The notes below the pieces were generated by a model, which ran no database searches, had not been told where the DNA came from, and saw only the letters and a program-made list of their open reading frames with translations. Shown here in pieces: positions 1 through 5,618 of a DNA stretch of 8,928 bases (positions within the stretch are counted from its first letter, which is position 1; each line of letters starts with the position of its first letter). The translations under genes were made by a program, and so were the position numbers. The stretch comes from CAZAQS01 sp964486825. Lineage in GTDB: Bacteria; Chloroflexota; Anaerolineae; Anaerolineales; UBA4823. The stretch lies in assembly GCA_964486825.1 (NCBI GenBank), contig CAZAQS010000201.1, forward strand, positions 1-8,928, read 5' to 3'.

Positions 1-903
1 CTGCCGTACCCCCTCGGCCGATTTTTGAAGGGCCTCCATCTCCGCGTCATCCAGCTTATATTCGATAATTTTTTCCACGCCCTTTCGCCCCAGTTGAACC
101 GGAACACCGAAGAAGATATCATTCAAGCCGTATTGTCCTTGCAGGTAAGCAGCCGCAGGGACAATCAACTGTTTATCTTTCAAAATGGCGTCTACCATTT
201 GAGCAACTGCAGCAGCGGGGGCGTAATAAGCGCTGCCCGTCTTTAGTAAGCTGACGATCTCCCCACCGCCTTTACGTGTACGCTCGACAATTGCTGCTAA
301 CTTGTCCGGCGCAAGCAACTCATCCAGCGGAATTCCTGCCACGTTCGAGTAATGCGTAAGAGGGACCATTTCATCGCCATGCCCGCCCAGGACATAGCAA
401 TAAATATTTTCCACGCTCACACCGGTTTCCATGGCTACGAAGGCGCGCATGCGGGCCGAATCGAGGATACCTGCTTGACCGACAACCCGGTGTGGGGGAA
501 GCTTCCCGACTGTCATTGCCAGGTGAGCCATGGCATCCAGGGGGTTCGTCAAGATCACATAGATGGCGTCTGGAGAGCCAGGTAATGTTGAGGTAATTGC
601 GGTACGGACGATTTCCGCATTTGCAGAAAGCAGGTCATCCCTGCTCATGCCCGGCTTACGCGGCAAACCGGCGGTAACGACGATGATGTCTGACCCCTCG
701 GTGGCACCATAACTATTGCTGCCGGTGATCTTGACATCTTTTCCAATGACCGGCATGGCTTCCAAGAGATCCAAGCCCTTGCCCTGAGGCATCCCTTCGA
801 CGACATCCACAAGGACGAGGTCGGCAAATTCTCTTTCGGCAAGCCAATGTGCGGTGGTTGAGCCAGTCATCCCGGCTCCGATAATGGAAACTTTATTCTT
901 CAT
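1..903 (-). CDS. mdh: Malate dehydrogenase, NAD-dependent (C-terminus cut by window edge)
   Basis: Interconverts malate and oxaloacetate with NAD(H) in the cytoplasm (TCA cycle and related carbon metabolism). The frame is open from the ATG at 903 to the window start, 301 residues; the family is about 307-312 long, so only around ten C-terminal residues are missing. The Rossmann loop GAGMTG is at residues 9-14. Asp33 at the end of the second strand points to NAD rather than NADP. Substrate and catalytic residues are all present: Arg82 and Arg88 (PRKPGMSR), Asn120 (TNPLD), Asp148 and Arg151 (GILDSAR), and His175 in GGHGDEMVP. An Arg at position 82, where lactate dehydrogenases carry Gln, supports malate over lactate. 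The start has a good Shine-Dalgarno, GGAGAGGA (909-916), 5 bases from the ATG. The gene lies 41 bases downstream of trxB on the same strand, with no terminator seen between them. The type resembles LDH-like Mdh of Chloroflexus (from memory). Confidence 0.96.
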   Translation of the reverse strand, partial: MKNKVSIIGAGMTGSTTAHWLAEREFADLVLVDVVEGMPQGKGLDLLEAMPVIGKDVKITGSNSYGATEGSDIIVVTAGLPRKPGMSRDDLLSANAEIVRTAITSTLPGSPDAIYVILTNPLDAMAHLAMTVGKLPPHRVVGQAGILDSARMRAFVAMETGVSVENIYCYVLGGHGDEMVPLTHYSNVAGIPLDELLAPDKLAAIVERTRKGGGEIVSLLKTGSAYYAPAAAVAQMVDAILKDKQLIVPAAAYLQGQYGLNDIFFGVPVQLGRKGVEKIIEYKLDDAEMEALQKSAEGVRQ

Positions 904-944
904 GCTGATCCTCTCCAAATACTCCCCAGTGTTGAATCCAACGC

Positions 945-1922
945 TCACTTGATATAGCCCACGTGTTCATCCAGGTACCTGCCGGCTTGCATAGCTGCTG
1001 CCGCACCCATCCCAGCAGATGTTACCACCTGGCGGAAGTGTGGGTCGCCCGCTTCTCCTCCCACAAAAACACCCGGCACATTGGTACGCATTTGCTGGTC
1101 TACGATTAAATACCCGCGCTCATCCATATCCAACTGGCCCTTGAATAGTTGTGTGTTCGGATCGTGACCGATAAAAATAAATACCCCATCGGCCGGTCGT
1201 TCACACTCCTCATTCGTAACGACATTTTTCAACCGGACGGCCTGTACGGCCTCCTTCCCTATGATTTCAGTAACTAGGGTATCGAATAAGAAATTAATTT
1301 TGGGGTTTCCCGTGGCGCGTTTCTGCAAAATAGGACCTGCACGCAGCTCATTTCGCCGGTGAACAACGCTGATCGATTTAGCATAACGGGTCAGGAAGAT
1401 GCTCTCTTCGAGCGCGCTATCCCCGCCCCCGACAACGATCACATCTTTATCCTTGAAAAACCAGCCATCGCAGGTGGCGCAGTACGAGACGCCTCGCCCG
1501 GTGAGTGTGGTTTCACCAGAGACGTTCAAGTGGCGGGGTGTAGCACCTGTGGCTACGATCAAGGTCTCAGCCAGGTACTCTTTATTATAGGTTTTCACCC
1601 GGAATGGTTGTTGTGATAGATCGACCTCGCTGGCCGAATCAAACTCGACTCTTGCACCAAACCTCTCGGCTTGTTTCTGAAAGAGCTCGACCATCTCCTG
1701 TCCCCCGATGCCCTCCGGAAAACCAGGGTAATTTTCTACCACATATGTCAATGAAACCTGCCCCCCATGCTCCATGCCGGTTAAAACAACCGGGGCGAGG
1801 TCAGCGCGGGCAGCATATAGAGCTGCCGATAACCCGGCTGGGCCAGAGCCAATGATCAGGACGCGCACGTTCTCGACCTCTGCAGATTTGCCTGCTGAAA
1901 AATTTGAAAGATTTAGGTCCAT
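945..1922 (-). CDS. trxB: Thioredoxin reductase (FAD/NADPH, CATC type)
   Basis: Low-molecular-weight thioredoxin reductase: passes electrons from NADPH via FAD and a redox disulfide to thioredoxin in the cytoplasm. As drawn it has 325 residues (family usually about 310-325). The FAD loop GSGPAG is at residues 25-30, the redox-active CATC at 148-151, the second nucleotide loop GGGDSA at 165-170, and the NADPH-phosphate motif HRRNELRA at 188-195. The C-terminal FAD motif reads VGGEAGDPHFRQ (287-298), where the usual form is AAGDVxDxxYRQ, so Asp is replaced by Glu290. The start is uncertain. The ATG at 1922 has only a distant AAGAGG (13 bases away). An in-frame GTG at 1868 has AGAGG 8 bases upstream and would give a 307-residue protein beginning just before the first beta strand. 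It sits 110 bases after ilvE and 41 bases before mdh. A relative such as ferredoxin-NADP reductase is unlikely because CATC is intact. Confidence 0.95.
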   Translation of the reverse strand: MDLNLSNFSAGKSAEVENVRVLIIGSGPAGLSAALYAARADLAPVVLTGMEHGGQVSLTYVVENYPGFPEGIGGQEMVELFQKQAERFGARVEFDSASEVDLSQQPFRVKTYNKEYLAETLIVATGATPRHLNVSGETTLTGRGVSYCATCDGWFFKDKDVIVVGGGDSALEESIFLTRYAKSISVVHRRNELRAGPILQKRATGNPKINFLFDTLVTEIIGKEAVQAVRLKNVVTNEECERPADGVFIFIGHDPNTQLFKGQLDMDERGYLIVDQQMRTNVPGVFVGGEAGDPHFRQVVTSAGMGAAAAMQAGRYLDEHVGYIK

Positions 1923-1945
1923 TTTTTATCTTACGCCTCTTCTCT

Positions 1946-1973
1946 ATCCTAGGAAATACGGTCTGCCCGACAA
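1946..1973 (-). promoter_or_regulatory. Candidate promoter for trxB-mdh
   Basis: In the 110-base ilvE-trxB gap, the minus strand has TTGTCG (1968-1973) and TAGGAT (1946-1951) separated by 16 bases, each 4 of 6 to consensus. A start about 7 bases downstream would leave a leader of some 15-20 nt before the ATG at 1922, or about 70 nt if the GTG at 1868 is the true start. Weak, and read-through from ilvE remains possible. Confidence 0.25.
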
Positions 1974-2032
1974 TATTTCTGATGCATATCGATCCAAAAC
2001 GTTACGGCGCGCCGGCCAAGGATTAGAAAACT

Positions 2033-2941
2033 CTAAATATAATCCAGCCAATCATCCGAATACACTCCCTCACCATGCACATTTTGGTAAAAACTCTGTT
2101 GCAACTGGCGCGTGATCGGGCCCATGCTGCCGCTGCCAATCACCCGGTAATCCACTTCTCGCACCGGGACGACTTCAGCGGCAGTCCCGCAGATGAATAA
2201 TTCGTCAGCAATATACAGCTGGTCCCTGGTTATCATTTTTTCAACCGGGGGAATGCCTAGATCTTCTGCCAAAACCATGATGGAATCACGGGTTATCCCT
2301 TCCAGGACCGAAGCCAGTGGAGGCGTAAAGAGCCGGCCCTTGCTGACCATAAACAGGTTTTCCCCCGAACATTCAGCTACGAAGCCGTTAGAATCCAGGA
2401 TGATGGCCTCATCATAGCCTGACCTCAGCGCCAGGGTCTTGATCAGCATAGAGTTCACATAATTACCGGTGATCTTGGATTTCGTCATATTAATATTGGG
2501 GTGCAGGCGGGTGAAGGAGGAGATCATCATCCGTATCCCCACTTCCGTGGCCTCCACCCCCAAATAGGGACCCCATTCCCAGGCAGCAATAGCAATCCTG
2601 GGTCTGGAGGCATCCATATTCAAACCCATGGGTCCCTCCAGGTACATCAAGGGGCGTATATAGCACTCCCCAAATCCATTGGATTTGATCGTCTGGTGGA
2701 CAGCCAGGCGGAGTTCTTCGAGTGTATAAGGAAAATCACGTACACCCAAAATATGAATAGAATCAAGGAACCGCCCTAGATGCTCTTGCAAGCGGAACAC
2801 TCCGGAACCCTTGGAAGTCTGGTAACAGCGGATGCCCTCGAAAACACCCGGGCCGTAATGGAGTGTTGGCGTAAAAAAATGAATAGTAGCTTTATCATAG
2901 GGTGTAATCTCTCCATCCATCCAGACAAAATCACATTTCAT
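2033..2941 (-). CDS. ilvE: Branched-chain amino acid aminotransferase (class IV, PLP)
   Basis: Fold-type IV PLP enzyme, transferring the amino group between glutamate and the 2-oxo acids of Leu, Ile and Val in the cytoplasm. It has 302 residues, close to the usual 300-310. Visible landmarks in order: HYGPGVFEGIR (28-38); FRLQEHLGR (49-57), whose Arg50 should bind the PLP phosphate; YIRP (94-97); the Schiff-base lysine Lys156 in SKITGNY; Glu190 in AECSGENLF, which contacts the pyridine nitrogen; the LEGITR phosphate loop (213-218); and CGTAAEVVPV (251-260). The YIRP and FEGIR motifs favour a branched-chain transaminase over D-amino acid transaminase or 4-amino-4-deoxychorismate lyase, though substrate range in this family cannot be read with certainty. 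The start is firm: AGGAGG (2946-2951) lies 4 bases from the ATG. No other ilv or leu genes are in the window, so it is not part of a visible biosynthetic operon. Confidence 0.95.
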   Translation of the reverse strand: MKCDFVWMDGEITPYDKATIHFFTPTLHYGPGVFEGIRCYQTSKGSGVFRLQEHLGRFLDSIHILGVRDFPYTLEELRLAVHQTIKSNGFGECYIRPLMYLEGPMGLNMDASRPRIAIAAWEWGPYLGVEATEVGIRMMISSFTRLHPNINMTKSKITGNYVNSMLIKTLALRSGYDEAIILDSNGFVAECSGENLFMVSKGRLFTPPLASVLEGITRDSIMVLAEDLGIPPVEKMITRDQLYIADELFICGTAAEVVPVREVDYRVIGSGSMGPITRQLQQSFYQNVHGEGVYSDDWLDYI

Positions 2942-2945
2942 GCGC

Positions 2946-2951
2946 CCTCCT
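2946..2951 (-). promoter_or_regulatory. Strong ribosome binding site of ilvE
   Basis: Perfect AGGAGG on the minus strand, 4 bases from the ilvE ATG at 2941, fixing the start. Confidence 0.75.
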
Positions 2952-2985
2952 GTTCAGATGCGTTTGTGCTTACTGGTTCTCTTTT

Positions 2986-3052
2986 CCATCCCTTTGAAGA
3001 AACCATAGATCAAGCCAAAATGGGGATGGTATATCTGCCAATCACTACCCCC
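2986..3052 (-). promoter_or_regulatory. Two overlapping inverted repeats in the ilvE leader
   Basis: In the ilvE leader (minus strand) a CCATCCC (3023-3029) is exactly complementary to a GGGATGG (2986-2992), a 7-bp stem with a loop of 30 bases. The same CCATCCCC block (3022-3029) can instead pair with the upstream GGGGGT (3047-3052), giving about 6 bp including one G-U. The two pairings exclude each other. No U-run follows the second stem, so this is not a plain terminator. It could be a regulatory switch or chance. Confidence 0.2.
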
Positions 3053-3062
3053 AGGTATTCCT

Positions 3063-3092
3063 ATTATATCCTCAAATATTAATTCGTATCCA
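3063..3092 (-). promoter_or_regulatory. Candidate promoter for ilvE
   Basis: On the minus strand a perfect TATAAT (3063-3068) is preceded, 18 bases upstream, by TGGATA (3087-3092), 4 of 6 matches to TTGACA. It lies immediately after the kinase stop codon. A start near 3056 would give a leader of about 115 nt before ilvE, so ilvE is probably transcribed separately from the kinase, at least in part. Confidence 0.4.
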
Positions 3093-4817
3093 TCAGGGCT
3101 TTTTAATGATAGCCAGGTAAAGGGCAACAGCCAGGGCGAGTCCGGCTAAAGAGAGAAAAGCTATGGCTAAATTTGCATCCTCAGCAATATAAAGTTCTAT
3201 CCCTGCTAACAAGAAAGCAGCAAAAACCAGGCTAGCTATGCCGGCCTGGAGAAGATGAGCAATTATTCTTATTTGCCGGGCCTGCTCGGCATCCTGGATG
3301 GCAAGATTGCCTCTCTCGGCCATATTCAGGACCCGATCCAGACGGCCGGGAAGTTGGATGAGCACCCCGGCATATCCCCGCAAGATTTCCAGCCATGCCG
3401 GCCCCATCCCGGCAGCATCTTCCTGAAGCAATTTCTGAGTGTAGGGAGCGAGGCTTTCCCACACGTTGAATTTAGGATCCAGCCCTGTACATATCCCGGA
3501 AAGGATCCCGATCGCCCTTGCCAATAAAATGAAATCCTGGGGGATCTGAAAAGGCATACTATAGAGCAGTCCTCGGAATTCGTAGGCCAATTCCCGCATT
3601 TCCTGGTAACTGATCTGGCGAAGCTCGGTCATATCTTTACCCCAAAAGTGGTCAAATATGCGCGTTTCAGCTTCTTTTATAAGAGATAAATCAGCACCCG
3701 GCAGTAGCAAACCCAGCATCTGGTAGGACCTGGTCAACCTCTCCGGATCCCTGGTCCCAATCCCAATTGCCGCTTCACGTATCCCGGCTCGTAAATGCTC
3801 AGGAACCCGTCCTACCATCCCAAAATCGACAAAGGTAAGCTGCCAGCCGGTCTCCCGGTCTTCCTGGCTCCCTTCTTTGGGTATCGGGAAGACAAACAGG
3901 TTTCCCGGATGAGGATCGGCGTGGAAAAATCCATCCTCGAAGATTTGTTTCAAATAGATATCGATCAGGCGGCTGGCGACCTTTTCAGGTTCGATCCCGG
4001 CTGCCTTGATGCCCGGGTAATCTGTAATTTTAATGGCAAACACATCTTCCAGGGTAAGCACCCTGAGTGTGCTGTGGGACCAAAAAACCCGTGGCACGCA
4101 AACATCTGGCTGGTCTACAAAGTTTTCCCGGAATTTCTCTGCATTGCGTCCTTCATTAACATAATCTATCTCTTCAAGCGAGATCCTCGAAAACTCATCC
4201 AGCAGAGATGGGATATGCATCCTCCGCCGGATCGGTCGATAGCGGTGAAGCCAACTTCCTACGGTACGTAAGGCAGCCAGATCGGTTTGGATGATGCTTT
4301 CGATATTCGGTCGTTGGATTTTTACGACGACTGAAATCCATTCCGGTTCAGGGTGTAAGCCGGGAGCGTTATTTGCTTGAGCCTCTGCCTGCGGGATATC
4401 CATTGCCTTTAACCGGGCCCTGTGAACCTGCCCCAGTGAGGCTGCCGCCAGCGGTTCTTCCTCAAACTCGGGAAATTTTTCATCGAGTGGCATGCCAAAC
4501 TCAGCCGTCGCCAGGCGCCGCAAATCTTCGAATTTTTCAGGTGGAACCTCGTCTTGAAGTCCGGCTAATTCAGAGGTGATCTCTTCCGGTAGGACATCCA
4601 CTCGGGCAGAAAAAAATTGCCCGAGCTTGATCATAAGCCCTCCCATCTCTACTGCCAGAGATCGAAATTGTGCTGCGCTTTGCCGTAAGCGTCGTGAACG
4701 CGTCCTCTCGGTACGGCCCCGCAGGCCAACACGAGGGAAAAACAGCTCCCATAAGATGAAGCTGAGCAGCATCCGAGCGAAAAAAAAGGTAATACGGAAA
4801 TAGCGAGCTCGCAGCAT
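3093..4817 (-). CDS. ABC1/AarF/UbiB-family atypical protein kinase-like, membrane-anchored
   Basis: Member of the ABC1/ADCK/UbiB family of atypical kinases, 574 residues. Known relatives support quinone-lipid metabolism (UbiB, Coq8) and act as ATPases or small-molecule kinases; the role here is unknown. Motifs in order: KLGQ (64-67) in the family-specific KxGQ helix; the Ala-rich nucleotide loop AAASLGQVH (124-132) that replaces the usual Gly-rich loop; Lys166 in VVVKIQRP; EEIDYVNEGRNAEKF (215-229); the catalytic HADPHPGN (299-306); and metal-binding DFG (331-333). The C-terminus has two hydrophobic helices (about 523-544 and 549-571), as in UbiB. The N-terminus (about 6-28) is also hydrophobic. 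An Ala/Pro/Asn-rich loop (about 137-160) separates the nucleotide loop from Lys166 and is longer than in compact relatives. The start is firm: AGGAGG (4822-4827), 4 bases from the ATG. It is divergent from the cysteine-cluster gene and 151 bases upstream of ilvE. Confidence 0.93.
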   Translation of the reverse strand: MLRARYFRITFFFARMLLSFILWELFFPRVGLRGRTERTRSRRLRQSAAQFRSLAVEMGGLMIKLGQFFSARVDVLPEEITSELAGLQDEVPPEKFEDLRRLATAEFGMPLDEKFPEFEEEPLAAASLGQVHRARLKAMDIPQAEAQANNAPGLHPEPEWISVVVKIQRPNIESIIQTDLAALRTVGSWLHRYRPIRRRMHIPSLLDEFSRISLEEIDYVNEGRNAEKFRENFVDQPDVCVPRVFWSHSTLRVLTLEDVFAIKITDYPGIKAAGIEPEKVASRLIDIYLKQIFEDGFFHADPHPGNLFVFPIPKEGSQEDRETGWQLTFVDFGMVGRVPEHLRAGIREAAIGIGTRDPERLTRSYQMLGLLLPGADLSLIKEAETRIFDHFWGKDMTELRQISYQEMRELAYEFRGLLYSMPFQIPQDFILLARAIGILSGICTGLDPKFNVWESLAPYTQKLLQEDAAGMGPAWLEILRGYAGVLIQLPGRLDRVLNMAERGNLAIQDAEQARQIRIIAHLLQAGIASLVFAAFLLAGIELYIAEDANLAIAFLSLAGLALAVALYLAIIKKP

Positions 4818-4821
4818 TGTT

Positions 4822-4827
4822 CCTCCT
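4822..4827 (-). promoter_or_regulatory. Strong ribosome binding site of the kinase gene
   Basis: Perfect AGGAGG on the minus strand, 4 bases from the ATG at 4817. It fixes the kinase start and, because it lies within the upstream TTG extension of the divergent frame, argues against that extension. Confidence 0.75.
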
Positions 4828-4855
4828 ACCCGTAGCTAAGCGAGACCGTAGTGCA

Positions 4856-4861
4856 ATTGTA
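4856..4861 (-). promoter_or_regulatory. Candidate -10 element for the kinase gene
   Basis: On the minus strand this reads TACAAT, 5 of 6 matches to TATAAT, about 39 bases upstream of the kinase ATG; the predicted leader of about 30 nt contains the AGGAGG site. No convincing -35 is seen 16-18 bases further upstream. It overlaps the -35-like element of the divergent gene, so the two directions may share or compete for this site. Confidence 0.25.
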
Positions 4862-4887
4862 CACCATTCGCTTTTTTGTGGTATCCT
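4856..4887 (+). promoter_or_regulatory. Candidate promoter for the cysteine-cluster gene (possibly leaderless)
   Basis: TGTACA (4858-4863) as a -35-like and TATCCT (4882-4887) as a -10-like element, 18 bases apart, each matching 4 of 6 consensus positions. A transcript starting about 7 bases past the -10 would begin at or next to the ATG at 4895. Together with the lack of any Shine-Dalgarno, this fits a leaderless mRNA. The match is modest and no experiment is implied. Confidence 0.35.
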
Positions 4888-4894
4888 ATCCGCT

Positions 4895-5602
4895 ATGCGG
4901 GAGTTAAAACAAAACAGGCGGGTAGGGTTCCCTGCCCTTTACGCCCACTTCCGGTCTCCAATCGCCGAGTTTGATTGTGGTAAGAAATGCGCCCCATACA
5001 ACGAAAATGGGGTGCCTTTCTGCTGTGATACAAACCATGCTGTCCCAACTGCTTACAAGGAAGAATGGGATTACCTTCAAGTAAACACGGACCAATGGCA
5101 TCCATTGGAGGCTGAAGACAGTCACGAGACTGAAAGATTGCGCAACCAAACGCCCGACGGGCAGGTCTTGATCGCCTGCCTGGGGCACGAGCATTGCCAG
5201 AGGGGTTTCCGTGCCTTATCCTGCCGTGCATTCCCCTTTTTCCCATATATTACCGCTGGCGGTGAATTTGCAGGCCTCACCTACTATTGGGAGTTCGAAG
5301 ACCGTTGTTGGGTAATCAACAACCTGCATGTGGTTCAACCAGAGTACCGCGGGGAATTTATCTCCGCCTATGATTTAATTTTCGAGCGCGCACCAGAGGA
5401 GCGGGAAAACTACCTTTACCAATCCCATGTCATGCGACAGTTTTTTGCTAAAAAGCGCAGAGCCATCCCGCTCCTGCACAGGAATGGCGAGAATTATAAA
5501 ATCTCTCCCTCCTCTGAGGTAATGCGCCGTACATCCCTCGATAAGTTGCCCAAGTTTGGCGTGTACAAAATTGCCGTTGGGCTGCCTTTTCCTGGAGAAT
5601 AA
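4895..5602 (+). CDS. Cysteine-cluster protein of unknown function (YkgJ/CxxCxxCC-like)
   Basis: 235 residues from the ATG at 4895. Not assigned to a function. It has eight cysteines, in two clusters plus one lone residue: Cys28, Cys32, Cys43 and Cys44 (C-x3-C-x10-CC), then Cys95, Cys101 and Cys110, the last in SCRAFPFFPY, then Cys138. A CC-containing first cluster followed by a second Cys group ending in C-R-x-F-P-F resembles the YkgJ / CxxCxxCC family of putative zinc- or iron-binding proteins, but the first cluster is spaced more widely, so the match is tentative. Charged, non-hydrophobic composition and no signal peptide suggest a cytoplasmic metal or Fe-S protein. The frame is open back to a TTG at 4817, but that would overlap the divergent kinase start; the ATG at 4895 is preferred. 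No Shine-Dalgarno is present, and a -10-like element at 4882-4887 suggests leaderless translation. It is the first gene of a run with two ABC exporter subunits, 16 bases downstream. Confidence 0.82.
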   Translation: MRELKQNRRVGFPALYAHFRSPIAEFDCGKKCAPYNENGVPFCCDTNHAVPTAYKEEWDYLQVNTDQWHPLEAEDSHETERLRNQTPDGQVLIACLGHEHCQRGFRALSCRAFPFFPYITAGGEFAGLTYYWEFEDRCWVINNLHVVQPEYRGEFISAYDLIFERAPEERENYLYQSHVMRQFFAKKRRAIPLLHRNGENYKISPSSEVMRRTSLDKLPKFGVYKIAVGLPFPGE

Positions 5603-5618
5603 GAAGCAGAGAATTCAG

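Noticed and set aside
2005..2014. GC-rich palindrome CGGCGCGCCG downstream of ilvE, a possible terminator
   Set aside because: The palindrome has no loop space for a stable hairpin and is not followed by a U-run on either strand.
3795..4271. 158-residue open frame antisense to the kinase
   Set aside because: It lies wholly opposite conserved kinase motifs, shows no recognisable domain, and is explained by the codon composition of the real gene.
4817..4894. TTG-initiated 26-residue N-terminal extension of the cysteine-cluster protein
   Set aside because: It covers the divergent kinase's ribosome binding site and first base, has no Shine-Dalgarno, and has no family-like sequence.
5556..5618. 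TTG-initiated 21-residue extension of ABC subunit 1
   Set aside because: It overlaps the end of the preceding gene by 47 bases; the GTG at 5619 starts just after the upstream stop and leaves a normal N-terminal tail before the first membrane helix.
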